Shown here: piece by piece, positions 44,158-54,854 of the stretch
How positions within the stretch are numbered: position 1 is the stretch's first letter
Layout: every line of letters begins with the position of its first letter
Origin: Paenibacillus oleatilyticus
GTDB taxonomy: Bacteria; Bacillota; Bacilli; Paenibacillales; NBRC-103111
Reading direction: 5' to 3'
Length of the DNA: 64,000 bases
Assembly: GCF_018998565.1 (NCBI RefSeq)
Contig: NZ_JAHNZO010000034.1
Location: 20,688-84,687, forward strand
Translations under genes and position numbers: made by a program
Notes under the pieces: generated by a model
The model's database searches: none
Told to the model about the DNA's origin: nothing
The model's input: only the letters and a program-made list of their open reading frames with translations

Positions 44158-47100
44158 ATGAAAGAGCAACTGTCACTTCTATACAACCAGATTAAACAAG
44201 GTCGAATCAGTCATGAAAACGCTTCGGAGCAGCTCCAATCCCTGCTGTCCGCAGCCGATGACAGACGCAGCGTTCCCGCTGAACCGGAGCAGGGAGAAGA
44301 TGAGGTTCTTCGGGAACGTGCGGTTCGCTATCTCAAAAAGCTGCTTGCGGCCGTCATCATGCTGCCAGAGCGGCAAATCGAAGCGGACGCCCCGCTGGAG
44401 CAATACGGGATCGATTCCGTTATGGTCATGAAGCTGACGGATCAACTGGAAACGGTCTTCGGACCACTGCCGAAAACGTTGTTTTTCGAATATCACCATA
44501 TTCAGGATTTGACCGGATATTTTTTGCGTTCCCACCACAGCAAGCTGACAGAGCTGCTCGGCACGCCCGTCGGCGCGCCGGGCAGCCCGGCCCCGGACAG
44601 GAGCGCCGCGCCAGACCGGCACTCTGAAAGCGGGAAGAAGGAGCGCTTCAGACAACCGGCCAAAGGCAGACGCTTGGCAGAAACAGTCCCTGCGCAATCG
44701 GCAGCTTCTACGGCTGTTTCTTCTACGGCCGCGCAGCAATCGCCCGAAATTGCGATCATCGGTCTGTCCGGACGTTACCCGGGGGCAACCAATATTCATG
44801 AGTATTGGGATAATTTGAAAAACGGCAAAGACTGCATTACGGAAATTCCGCAGAGCCGCTGGAATGATCGGATTCATGCCGGCGAGCGGCAGGGCGGGGC
44901 AGGCGCGCCTTCCGGCAGACGGGGCGGATTTCTGGAAGGCGTCGATCGGTTTGATCCACTCTTTTTCCATATTTCTCCTAGGGAAGCGGAACGGATTGAT
45001 CCGCAGGAGCGTCTTTTCCTGGAATGCGTGTATGAAACGCTTGAAGACGCAGGGTATACGCGGGAAACGGTGGCCGGCCCGCCGGGAACGGAGTCGGCAG
45101 GCAGCGCAGGGGTATTTGTCGGCGTCATGTATCAGGAATATCAGCTGTACGGCGCAGAAGCCCAACTGACGGGCAAAGAACCGTTCGCGCTGAATGGTAA
45201 CCCGGCTTCGATCGCTAATCGCGTCTCCTATTTTTGCAATTTCCACGGCCCCAGCATGGTCGTAGATACGATGTGCTCCTCATCCCTCACCGCCATTCAT
45301 CTGGCATGCCAAAGCTTGCAAAAAGGAGAATGTGCGGTAGCGGTCGCAGGAGGCGTCAACGTCTCGGTGCATCCGAATAAATACGTGATGCTGACGCAAG
45401 GCGGGTTCTTGTCGAGCAAAGGCAGGTGCGAAAGCTTCGGGGAAGGCGGCGACGGTTACGTGCCGGGCGAGGGAGTGGGGGCCGTTCTGCTCAAGCCTCT
45501 CGCCAAGGCAATTGCCGATGGGGACCGGATCTATGGCGTAATTAAGGGGACGGCCGTCAACCACGGCGGCAAGACGAACGGATATACCGTCCCTAACCCT
45601 AACCGGCAAGCGGGTGTCATTAGCAAAGCGATCCAAGAGGCCGGCATTCATCCGCGCAGCATCAGTTATATCGAGGCTCACGGCACCGGCACTTCGCTTG
45701 GCGATCCGATTGAAATTGCCGGCCTGACCAAAGCTTTCAGAGCGTACACGCAGGATAAGGGCTTCTGCGCCATCGGCTCGGCCAAATCGAATATCGGCCA
45801 CTGCGAAAGCGCTGCGGGCATTGCCGGCGTCACCAAAGTGCTTTTGCAGATGAAATACAGGCAGCTTGTTCCGTCCATCCATGCGCAGCGGACCAACGCG
45901 AATATCGACTTCGATCAAACTCCTTTTGTTGTCCAGCAGAAGCTGGGCGACTGGGAGAGACCTGCGGTCAAGATCGACGGAGTCATGATAGAAGCGCCGC
46001 GGATCGCGGGCATTTCATCATTCGGCGCAGGCGGCTCGAACGCTCATGTCGTCATCGAGGAGTATGTGCCGGGCGAGCCGGCAGCTTCTTCCGCTCCTGC
46101 CCCGTCGGACCGTCCGGCAATTATCGTGCTGTCCGCGAGAAATGAGGAGCGGCTGCGCGCATTGGCCAGCCGGCTGCTTGCCGCCCTGCGGGAGCAGCGC
46201 TATGCCGACCGCCATTTGGCGGACATGGCCTATACGCTGCAGACAGGGCGGGAAGCGATGGAAGCGCGGCTCGGTATGCTGGTCGAATCCATAGCGGATT
46301 TGATGGAGAAGCTGGAACATTTTATGGAAGGCGGGACCAGCCTCGAAGGCATCTACAGCGGACAAGCGAAGAGCGGTCAAGAGCCCCTGCTTCTGCTGTC
46401 GTCTGACGACGATATGCAGGGCACCATTGCGCAGTGGGTTCGAAAAGGAAAGTACGGCAAGCTGCTTGAGCTGTGGGTGAACGGGCTGCGTTTGGATTGG
46501 ACGATACTCCATCAAGATGGCGCGCGCAAACGCATCAGTTTGCCGACGTATCCTTTTGCCAGAGAGCGCTGCTGGGTGCCGGAATATGAGAAGAAAGCAG
46601 CCCTCTCGCCGTATTCGGGCGCAGCGTCCGCAGTCGGCGGTTCCTATCTTCACCCGCTGCTGCATCGGAATATTTCGGATTTAATGGAGCAGAAGTATGC
46701 TTCAACCTTTACGGGGAACGAGTTTTTCCTTGCAGACCATGTGGTGAAAGGTAAGAAAGTATTGCCGGCAGCGGCCCATCTTGAGATGGCGCGGGTCGCC
46801 GTGGAGAATGCGTTGGGCGGGCTGGCGCCGGAACGGTCCGTCGTCTCACTCCGACAGATTGCATGGACGAGGCCTATCGGCCTGGAGGACGAGCCGTTAG
46901 AAGTGAACATCGCAATCCGGCCCGGCGAAGACGATGGAGAAATCCGTTACGAGATATTTGCGCGGGATTGCAGTCAACAGGCCGAGGAACCCGTTCTATC
47001 CAGCTTCGGCAGTGCAGTGATTTTGGAATACGCAGAAAACGCAGATTCGCTGTCCGTCGATTTGGCGGAAGTGCGGTCCCGCTGTAGCCTGAATACCGTT

Positions 47101-50100
47101 TCTAAGGAAGCTTGCTATCAAGCTTATGACGAGCTGGGGCTGCATTACGGTCACTTTCATCAGGCACTGGATACGGTGTATGTAGGGCAGGACGAAGCGC
47201 TTGCCTCCTTGAAGCTCCATTCCGCTCTGGAGGACGATCAAGCCCGGTACGTCCTGCATCCCGCCACCATAGATGCCGCTCTCCAAGCGTCTATCGGCTT
47301 ATGGCTGGGAACCGGACATGAAGGCTTGCCCATGAAACAGCCCGCGGTGCCATTTGCCCTGGAACGGCTTGATGTGTTTCGTCCCTGCGCGTCCTCGATA
47401 TGGGCGTATGTCCGGTACAGTGAAGGCAGCCGCAGCCCAGATACGCTGCAAAAGCTGGACATCGACATTTGCGACGATGGGGGCGTCATTTGCGTGCGCA
47501 TGCAAGGGGTCAGCAGCCGGATATTGGAGGGCGAACACGATGCGGCGATGAGACTTTCTGCCGAAAATACGCTGCTGCTGGCGCCTGAATGGATTGAGCG
47601 GGACTCGCAACCCGGCGCTCCCGCTTCTGCTTATGACCGGCACATCGTCATGCTGTGCGAACCTTATGCCGATCTGAAAGACCAAATTGCCGTCGAAATG
47701 AACGGCGGCGCGGCATGCATCGCACTGGCTTTAGAAGAGGGGGTACCCCAGCATCCGGAACACAGCGGGATAGAGCAACGATTCCGCTCGGCCGCTTTGC
47801 GGGCGTTTGGCGAAATTCGGCGGCTGATCGGCCATAACGCGGATGGAGCAGATGGCAAAATTTTGATCCAGACGGTAGTAGCGAACGAGGGGCAGCTGCA
47901 TTTGTTATCGGCGCTTTCGGGGCTATTGCGAACGGCTGTTCTTGAAAATCCGAAGCTGTCCGCCCAGTTGATTGAAGTCGATCCGGGAATGAATGCCAGC
48001 CAGATTGCCGCCCTATTGAAAGAAAACGGTACGGCAGCCGAAATGCATATCCGCTATAGCGCGGGCAAACGGTATGAGAAGTCATGGAACGAACTCCCAT
48101 TGGTAGGGAAGCGGACTGACATGCCTTGGAGAGATGGCGGCGTTTATTTGATAACGGGCGGAACGGGCGGACTCGGACTTATTTTTGCAAGGGAAATCGC
48201 TGCGAAAGCGCACAGGCCGGTGCTGATTCTAACCGGCAGATCGGAGCTAAGCGGCGATAAGCTCCAAGAGCTGAATAAACTGGAGCAAGCCGGCGCCCAA
48301 ATGGTGTACCGGCAGTCTGATGTAGCGGATCGGCAGGCGGTATCGGACCTTATGAAGCACATCCGACAAAACTACGGCAAGCTTAACGGCATTATTCACA
48401 GTGCGGGAATCGTAAGGGACAATTTTATCCTGAAAAAACGGGAAGCCGAAGCGGAAGAAGTGCTGGCGCCCAAAGTATGCGGCACCGTTCATTTGGATGA
48501 AGCGAGCCGGGATATGCAGCTTGATTTCTTCGTTCTCTTTTCTTCGCTGGCCGGCATGTTCGGCAATCCGGGGCAAGCCGACTATGCGGCAGCCAATGCC
48601 TTCATGGACAGCTACGCGCAGTACAGAAGCGAGCTAACGGCGTCCGGACGGCGCCATGGGAAAACGCTGGCGTTGAATTGGCCGCTCTGGCAGGAAGGCG
48701 GCATGCGCCTGGAAGCGAATGCGGAGCAACTGCTGCTGCACAGCGTCGGGATGAAAGCGATGACGACGGAAGCGGGCCTCGACATGTTTTACCGGGCGTT
48801 CCATTCGGACGACTGCCAAATGACAGTCGTTCACGGACGCACATCCCGGCTCAAGGAGGAATTGCTGGCGAGATGGCACGGCCATGGAACCCGGCAAGAA
48901 AGAGCCGCTTCCGGGCCTGCTGCGGGCGATGTAACGAAGCCGGACCTGCTGCACTCTTTGACGCATATGGCTGCGAGCATCCTCCATGTCGCCCCGGAGA
49001 AATTGGACAAGGACGTTGAGTTTGCGGAATACGGATTTGACCAGACGATGCTGGCGGAGCTGGCAAGCATGATGAACCGGCAATTCCGGTTGGAGCTGAC
49101 CTCTGCGTTCTTCATTGAATACTGTACGCTGCATAACATTGCAAAGCGCCTGATGAACGCTTATCCCGGCAAATTCGGGCGGCAAATTCAGGTCCAAGGC
49201 GAGGAACGTCCGCGACAGGGTGCGGAAATGTCGGAACGATCGCTGACGGAACAGACGGCAAGTTATTTGAGACAGGCGCTGGCCTCCGTGCTCAAGCTGC
49301 CGTCAAATCAAATCGAACCCGATGCCCCGATGGAGAACTACGGAATCGACTCGATCATGGTCATGCAGCTGACCAAGCAGCTGGAATCCGGCTTCGGCAC
49401 CTTATCGAAAACATTGTTGTTTGAGTATCAGACCATTGGAGCGTTAGCACGCTATTTTGTAAAGTCTCATCGGGAACGGCTGATCGAACTGCTTGGCATA
49501 CCGTCGGGCGAAACGCATGCCTCGATCGCTTCGAACGGGAACGTCATCACTGCCGACATCGTCAAACCCACGTCTCATACGAAGGCGGGGCATAGGTTCG
49601 CATCCGCATCCGCTGCCGTCGGCCCATCCGCCAAGCCGTCAACGGATATAGCTATCATCGGCCTCGCGGGCCGCTATCCGCAAGCCAATAATCTGGAACA
49701 ATTTTGGAGCAATTTAACAAATGCCCGAGACTGTATAACGGAAATTCCGCAGGATCGCTGGGATTACCGCCTGTATGCAGGCAAAGCCGAAGGCCGGGCG
49801 AATCAAGGCGGCAGCAGATGGGGCGGATTTTTGGACGATGTCGATTGCTTTGACCCGCTGTTTTTCAATATTTCCCCCAAAGAGGCGGAGCTGATGGACC
49901 CGCAGGAGCGGCTGTTTCTGCAAACGGTGTACGAAGCTTTGGAAGATGCGGGGTATACAAAGGATACTCTGGGGGAACAAAGGAACGGCGAGTTCGGAAA
50001 CCGCGTCGGCGTCTATGTCGGCGTCATGTACGAGGAATACCAGCTCTACGGCGCCCAGGCGCAGGCATTGGGGCATAAGCCTGTTGCGCTCAGCGGCAAC

Positions 50101-53100
50101 CCGGCATCCATCGCGAACCGGGTTTCTTATTTCTGCAATTTTCACGGGCCGAGCATGGCTGTCGATACGATGTGTTCTTCCTCTTTGACCGCAATCCATC
50201 TTGCCTGCCAGAGCTTGCAGAATGAGGAGTGCGAGGCGGCCGTCGCTGGCGGCGTGAACATTTCGGTGCATCCGAACAAATACATTATGCTGAATCAGGG
50301 CGGCTTCCTGTCCAGCAAGGGCCGCTGCGAAAGCTTCGGCTCGGGCGGCGACGGATATGTGCCCGGCGAAGGCGTGGGGGCGGTTATTCTGAAACCGCTA
50401 TCCAAAGCCGTAGCGGACGGGGATCACATTTACGGAGTCATCAAGGCCTCCGCGATCAATCACGGCGGCAAAACAAACGGTTATACCGTTCCGAACCCGA
50501 GCGCCCAGTCCGGCGTCATCGGGAGAGCCATTGCCAAATCCGGCATCGATCCGAGAAGCATCAGCTATATGGAAGCTCACGGGACGGGGACGTCGCTTGG
50601 AGACCCGATCGAAATCACGGGGCTGTCCAAGGCGTTTGCGGCGTATACCGCGGACCGGGAGTTTTGCGCGATCGGTTCGGTTAAATCCAATATCGGACAT
50701 TGCGAAAGCGCGGCCGGCATCGCCGGATTGACGAAGGTGCTTTTGCAGATGAAGCATCGGCTGTTGGTGCCGTCGATTCACGCCCATACGTTGAATCCAA
50801 ACATCGATTTTGGCGCGACGCCCTTCGTTGTGCAGCGACAGTTGAAGGAATGGAAAAGGCCGGAAATCGAGCGGAACGGGAATATGGAGGAAGGCCCGCG
50901 CAGGGCGGGCATTTCCTCTTTCGGTGCGGGCGGAGCCAACGCCCATTTGATCATTGAGGAGTATAGGCCTAGCGAAGTCAAGGGACCGGCATTGTCATCC
51001 GCGCCTCGCGGGCCGGCCGTCATTGTGCTGTCTGCGAAGACGGAGGAACGCTTGCAGGAACGGGCGAAGCAGCTGCTTGGCGCTCTGCTGAACGGGAACA
51101 GCGATTCGGCATACCGGTTAACGGACATTGCTTTTACTTTGCAGACCGGCAGGGAAGCGATGGAGGAGCGGCTTGGATGCCTTGTTCATTCCGCCGCAGA
51201 ACTGCAGGAGAAGCTTCAAGCGTTTATTTCAGGAAATATCCAGGGCGTGGAGGGGATCTATCGGGGGCAAGTGAAGGCTCATAAAGAGACGATGTCATTA
51301 TTGGCATCGGATGAAGCGTGGAACGAAGTTGTCCGCGCATGGTTTGATCAGCGGGCTTACGGCAAGCTGCTGGAGCTGTGGGTGAAAGGGCTGCAAGTGG
51401 ACTGGAGTCCGCTCTACGCGGAAAGCGTTCCGCGGCGCGTCAGTCTGCCTCCTTATCCTTTCGCCAAAGAGCGCTGCTGGGCCCCTCAGATCGGCCCCAT
51501 TCCAGGCGGCAGCTCGGAGGCAGACGATGGGTCGCAGCATGCAGTTCATTCCCCTTTGGCGCCAGCCCGTACGATGACGTTCCTGCACAAGCGCTGGCAG
51601 CTATCCTCCGCGGGCAAAGCCAGAGACATCCAAGGAACAATTGCCATTGTGACGGCAAAAGAAAACGGGGCGCTGGCCTCGGAGCTGGCGCGTTATTTGG
51701 CAGAGTCCGTGATTTGGGAAGAAGACGAGCTTCCGTCCTATCTGTCCGATGACCTGTTGTCCCGATTGATCGGGGTTATCGATTTAACGGGCTGTGCAGT
51801 GGAAACGGGGGCCGGGGAATACGGGGAAGCAACGGTTCACCATGGCTGGCTAATGTGGCTGCAGCGGTGGATCGAAACGAACAAACGGGACGATGCGACA
51901 CTGCTGTTTGTTACGAGAGGTCTGGAATCGTTCAAGAATGCCACCGTTCAACTTCGAGGGGCGGGGCGCGCCGGGCTGTACCGGATGCTGCAAAGCGAAT
52001 ACAGCCGCCTTCGTTCGAGGCATATGGATGTGGAGCCGGGGACGCCGGCCGCACGGTTGGCCCGGCAAATTGCGGATGAGTTCCTGAGCGACAGCAGGGA
52101 CCCGGAAGTGTGCTACCGGGACGGGCAGCGCTGGAGCTCTTATTTAAGCGAAGCGGATGAGATCCGCAGCTCATCCGGGATAGCCGGCCCGTTTCCGCGC
52201 GATCAGGCGCTTTGGATTACCGGGGGCACCCGAGGGCTTGGCCTGCTGTGCGCCCGGCACTTTGTGCAGAAGCACGGGATTACGCGCTTGGTGCTAAGCG
52301 GGCGGGAGCCGCTTCCCCCTCGGGAACAATGGGGCCTGTATGCGGAACGTGCCCAGCGTGCGGAACAACGATCCGATGTGGCCGAGAAAATCAAATCCGT
52401 CATGGAGCTGGAAAGTCAAGGCGTGCAGGTGCAAGTTTTGTCGATCGATCTGACCAGCGAGAAGGACGTCCGGGAGGCGGTGGATCATATTCGCCGCACA
52501 CTCGGTCCCGTCGGAGGACTGATTCACTGCGCCGGCCTGGTCGATGGAGCAAATCCTGCATTTATCCGCAAGACCGCGCCTTCTGTGCAGAGAGTCATGG
52601 ACCCTAAGGTGCGCGGGCTTCATGTGCTTTACGATGCGCTCCTTCATGAGCCTTTGCTCTTTTTTGCGCTGTTTTCTTCCGTATCGTCCGTCATTCCGGC
52701 GCTCGCTGTCGGGCAAAGCGATTACGCCATGGCCAATGCGTACATGGATTATTTTGCGGAAGCCCGGGCAGGCGATTGTCCGATCGTCAGCATCCAGTGG
52801 CCCAGTTGGAAAGAGACCGGCTTTGGCGAAGTGGTAGGCGCTGCTTATAAACAGACAGGACTGCTCGCCCTTACCGATGCCGAAGGGCTGCAGCTGTTGG
52901 ACCGGATTGTGGCGGGAGGAATGGGTCCGGTTGTGCTTCCGGCTGTGCTGGACAGGGAAGCTGCCGGGCTAGACATAGGGTTGAGCCGCAAAAGCAACCA
53001 CAGCGCTCCATCCGCCTCCAGAGAGCGGCCGACCGCTGCAAGCGTAAACCCGACCCGGAGCCATGACTGGCTGCACGGCCGCACATTGGCTTGGCTGCAT

Positions 53101-54834
53101 GACTTATTGGCTCAAGAGCTGAAAATAGACGCTTCGAGGATCGATGCGGATACGCCCTTTCAGCAATACGGCATGGATTCTATCCTGCTGGCTCAGGTCA
53201 TTGTTACGATGGATCGCCATTTGGCAGGCGTGTCCGTCGATCCGTCCATTATTCTGGAGCATCCGACACTGGGGCAGCTGGCGAATCATTTCGTCCGCGC
53301 TTATCCGGCAGAGCTGACGGCTCTGTTTGCTTCATCGGAGCATTTCGTGGCGGCAGCACGCGGCGAGCTCTCCGACCGGCATCCGCAGCATGAATCGGTG
53401 CACCCGCAATCCGGAAAGTTCGCCGGCTGGTCGCCTGAAGAAGCTGCTAATAAAGTCGCCGTTATCGGTATCGGCTGCCATTTCCCGGATGCCGCCAATC
53501 CGCAGCAATTTTGGTCTAACCTGAAGCAAGGGAAGGATAGCATGAAAGAAATGCCGGCTTCCAGACGGCGCTTGACAACCAGAGCAGGACGAGCCAATAG
53601 CGCCGAAAGAATGGGGGCGTTCCTTGACGATATCGAGCAATTCGATCCGGCCTATTTCGGTATAAGCGAGGCGCAGGCCGTGCAGTTGGACCCGCTGCAA
53701 CGCCAGCTGCTTGAAGTGAGTGTAGAAGCGGCAGCGGATGCCGGATATGGGAAGAAGGAGCTGTGGAACACGCAGACGGGAGTGTTTGTGGGAGCCAGAA
53801 CAGGCAACTTTTCTTCCAAATTGGATACGTACGGCAAAGAAACGGTAGTCGGCATCGGACAAAACTTCATCGCGGCTCACCTGTCTCATTTTTATAACTT
53901 AAAAGGACCCAACATGGTCATTGACACCGCATGCTCCAGCTCGCTGACAGCTATTCATCTGGCGGTGAAAAGCATCCAAAACGGCGAATGCGTTCTGGCC
54001 TTCGCCGGGGGAGTCGACATCTTGCTGGATGAGGCGCCTTTCGAGGTGCTGGGCGCCGCTGGCGTATTGTCGCCGGATGCGCGCTGCAAGACGTTCAGCG
54101 CGGACGCCGACGGCATCGGACTCGGGGAAGGGTGCGGGGTCGTTCTGCTGAAGCCGCTAAGCAGAGCGATTGCGGACAATGACCGCATATACGGCGTAAT
54201 TGACGGCAGCGCCGTCAATAACGACGGGCATACGATGGGCATTACGACGCCGAATCCGGAAGCGCAGAAGGAGCTGCTGGAGCAAGCGATTCAAGACGCG
54301 GGGATTCATCCGGAAACCATTAGCTACATCGAGACGCACGGAACGGGAACATTGATCGGCGATCCACTCGAATTGAAAGCACTGACCGGCGTTTTCGCCA
54401 AATATACGGATGTCAGGCAGTTTTGCGGCGTCGGCAGCGTCAAGAGCAATATCGGGCATCTGCTTAGCGCTGCGGGAATGGCCAGCTTCATTAAGGTGCT
54501 GCTGTCGCTCGTCCATCGGGAGCTGCCGCCCACGCTGCACTGCGACCGGCCCAATCCGCGTTTTCAGTTCGACGATTCGCCTTTCTACATCGTGCAGACG
54601 CATCAGCCGTGGGGCGACGGGGACGGTGTTTTGCGCGCGAGCATTAGCGCTTTCGGCCTTGGCGGCAACAATGCGCATCTCATCGTCAGCAATGAGGGGA
54701 TACCCGCCTCGCACATGGTTCCACATCCATTGACATGTCCGGAAGTCCAATTCAACCGGATGAGACATTGGCCTGATCCGGCGGAACAGGCTCAAGAATC
54801 GGCGGCCGGCTTTTTTGACTACATCAAGGTTTGA
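44158..54834 (+). CDS. Trans-AT PKS protein D: ACP-KS6-DH-KR-ACP0-ACP-KS7-KR-ACP-KS8
   Basis: PKS of 3,558 residues. It starts at the ATG at 44158, just after the end of protein C, with GAGGTG upstream; the longer open frame would overlap protein C. Residues 1-45 form a helical docking region. ACP5 (Ser87) completes module 5. Module 6: KS6 (Cys373, DTMCSSSL), DH (His861, DAALQ), KR (DYAAAN), then two ACPs; the first has Gln1629 in place of the phosphopantetheine Ser (YGFDQT) and must be inactive, the second has Ser1732. Module 7: KS7 (Cys2006), KR (2470-2940, ITGGTRGLG), ACP (Ser3008), without DH, giving a hydroxyl. KS8 (3100-3515, Cys3259, ETHGTGT) ends the protein; its partner domains are on protein E. 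Confidence 0.93.
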   Translation: MKEQLSLLYNQIKQGRISHENASEQLQSLLSAADDRRSVPAEPEQGEDEVLRERAVRYLKKLLAAVIMLPERQIEADAPLEQYGIDSVMVMKLTDQLETVFGPLPKTLFFEYHHIQDLTGYFLRSHHSKLTELLGTPVGAPGSPAPDRSAAPDRHSESGKKERFRQPAKGRRLAETVPAQSAASTAVSSTAAQQSPEIAIIGLSGRYPGATNIHEYWDNLKNGKDCITEIPQSRWNDRIHAGERQGGAGAPSGRRGGFLEGVDRFDPLFFHISPREAERIDPQERLFLECVYETLEDAGYTRETVAGPPGTESAGSAGVFVGVMYQEYQLYGAEAQLTGKEPFALNGNPASIANRVSYFCNFHGPSMVVDTMCSSSLTAIHLACQSLQKGECAVAVAGGVNVSVHPNKYVMLTQGGFLSSKGRCESFGEGGDGYVPGEGVGAVLLKPLAKAIADGDRIYGVIKGTAVNHGGKTNGYTVPNPNRQAGVISKAIQEAGIHPRSISYIEAHGTGTSLGDPIEIAGLTKAFRAYTQDKGFCAIGSAKSNIGHCESAAGIAGVTKVLLQMKYRQLVPSIHAQRTNANIDFDQTPFVVQQKLGDWERPAVKIDGVMIEAPRIAGISSFGAGGSNAHVVIEEYVPGEPAASSAPAPSDRPAIIVLSARNEERLRALASRLLAALREQRYADRHLADMAYTLQTGREAMEARLGMLVESIADLMEKLEHFMEGGTSLEGIYSGQAKSGQEPLLLLSSDDDMQGTIAQWVRKGKYGKLLELWVNGLRLDWTILHQDGARKRISLPTYPFARERCWVPEYEKKAALSPYSGAASAVGGSYLHPLLHRNISDLMEQKYASTFTGNEFFLADHVVKGKKVLPAAAHLEMARVAVENALGGLAPERSVVSLRQIAWTRPIGLEDEPLEVNIAIRPGEDDGEIRYEIFARDCSQQAEEPVLSSFGSAVILEYAENADSLSVDLAEVRSRCSLNTVSKEACYQAYDELGLHYGHFHQALDTVYVGQDEALASLKLHSALEDDQARYVLHPATIDAALQASIGLWLGTGHEGLPMKQPAVPFALERLDVFRPCASSIWAYVRYSEGSRSPDTLQKLDIDICDDGGVICVRMQGVSSRILEGEHDAAMRLSAENTLLLAPEWIERDSQPGAPASAYDRHIVMLCEPYADLKDQIAVEMNGGAACIALALEEGVPQHPEHSGIEQRFRSAALRAFGEIRRLIGHNADGADGKILIQTVVANEGQLHLLSALSGLLRTAVLENPKLSAQLIEVDPGMNASQIAALLKENGTAAEMHIRYSAGKRYEKSWNELPLVGKRTDMPWRDGGVYLITGGTGGLGLIFAREIAAKAHRPVLILTGRSELSGDKLQELNKLEQAGAQMVYRQSDVADRQAVSDLMKHIRQNYGKLNGIIHSAGIVRDNFILKKREAEAEEVLAPKVCGTVHLDEASRDMQLDFFVLFSSLAGMFGNPGQADYAAANAFMDSYAQYRSELTASGRRHGKTLALNWPLWQEGGMRLEANAEQLLLHSVGMKAMTTEAGLDMFYRAFHSDDCQMTVVHGRTSRLKEELLARWHGHGTRQERAASGPAAGDVTKPDLLHSLTHMAASILHVAPEKLDKDVEFAEYGFDQTMLAELASMMNRQFRLELTSAFFIEYCTLHNIAKRLMNAYPGKFGRQIQVQGEERPRQGAEMSERSLTEQTASYLRQALASVLKLPSNQIEPDAPMENYGIDSIMVMQLTKQLESGFGTLSKTLLFEYQTIGALARYFVKSHRERLIELLGIPSGETHASIASNGNVITADIVKPTSHTKAGHRFASASAAVGPSAKPSTDIAIIGLAGRYPQANNLEQFWSNLTNARDCITEIPQDRWDYRLYAGKAEGRANQGGSRWGGFLDDVDCFDPLFFNISPKEAELMDPQERLFLQTVYEALEDAGYTKDTLGEQRNGEFGNRVGVYVGVMYEEYQLYGAQAQALGHKPVALSGNPASIANRVSYFCNFHGPSMAVDTMCSSSLTAIHLACQSLQNEECEAAVAGGVNISVHPNKYIMLNQGGFLSSKGRCESFGSGGDGYVPGEGVGAVILKPLSKAVADGDHIYGVIKASAINHGGKTNGYTVPNPSAQSGVIGRAIAKSGIDPRSISYMEAHGTGTSLGDPIEITGLSKAFAAYTADREFCAIGSVKSNIGHCESAAGIAGLTKVLLQMKHRLLVPSIHAHTLNPNIDFGATPFVVQRQLKEWKRPEIERNGNMEEGPRRAGISSFGAGGANAHLIIEEYRPSEVKGPALSSAPRGPAVIVLSAKTEERLQERAKQLLGALLNGNSDSAYRLTDIAFTLQTGREAMEERLGCLVHSAAELQEKLQAFISGNIQGVEGIYRGQVKAHKETMSLLASDEAWNEVVRAWFDQRAYGKLLELWVKGLQVDWSPLYAESVPRRVSLPPYPFAKERCWAPQIGPIPGGSSEADDGSQHAVHSPLAPARTMTFLHKRWQLSSAGKARDIQGTIAIVTAKENGALASELARYLAESVIWEEDELPSYLSDDLLSRLIGVIDLTGCAVETGAGEYGEATVHHGWLMWLQRWIETNKRDDATLLFVTRGLESFKNATVQLRGAGRAGLYRMLQSEYSRLRSRHMDVEPGTPAARLARQIADEFLSDSRDPEVCYRDGQRWSSYLSEADEIRSSSGIAGPFPRDQALWITGGTRGLGLLCARHFVQKHGITRLVLSGREPLPPREQWGLYAERAQRAEQRSDVAEKIKSVMELESQGVQVQVLSIDLTSEKDVREAVDHIRRTLGPVGGLIHCAGLVDGANPAFIRKTAPSVQRVMDPKVRGLHVLYDALLHEPLLFFALFSSVSSVIPALAVGQSDYAMANAYMDYFAEARAGDCPIVSIQWPSWKETGFGEVVGAAYKQTGLLALTDAEGLQLLDRIVAGGMGPVVLPAVLDREAAGLDIGLSRKSNHSAPSASRERPTAASVNPTRSHDWLHGRTLAWLHDLLAQELKIDASRIDADTPFQQYGMDSILLAQVIVTMDRHLAGVSVDPSIILEHPTLGQLANHFVRAYPAELTALFASSEHFVAAARGELSDRHPQHESVHPQSGKFAGWSPEEAANKVAVIGIGCHFPDAANPQQFWSNLKQGKDSMKEMPASRRRLTTRAGRANSAERMGAFLDDIEQFDPAYFGISEAQAVQLDPLQRQLLEVSVEAAADAGYGKKELWNTQTGVFVGARTGNFSSKLDTYGKETVVGIGQNFIAAHLSHFYNLKGPNMVIDTACSSSLTAIHLAVKSIQNGECVLAFAGGVDILLDEAPFEVLGAAGVLSPDARCKTFSADADGIGLGEGCGVVLLKPLSRAIADNDRIYGVIDGSAVNNDGHTMGITTPNPEAQKELLEQAIQDAGIHPETISYIETHGTGTLIGDPLELKALTGVFAKYTDVRQFCGVGSVKSNIGHLLSAAGMASFIKVLLSLVHRELPPTLHCDRPNPRFQFDDSPFYIVQTHQPWGDGDGVLRASISAFGLGGNNAHLIVSNEGIPASHMVPHPLTCPEVQFNRMRHWPDPAEQAQESAAGFFDYIKV

Positions 54835-54854
54835 GAAAGGAGAGGGCTTAGAGG

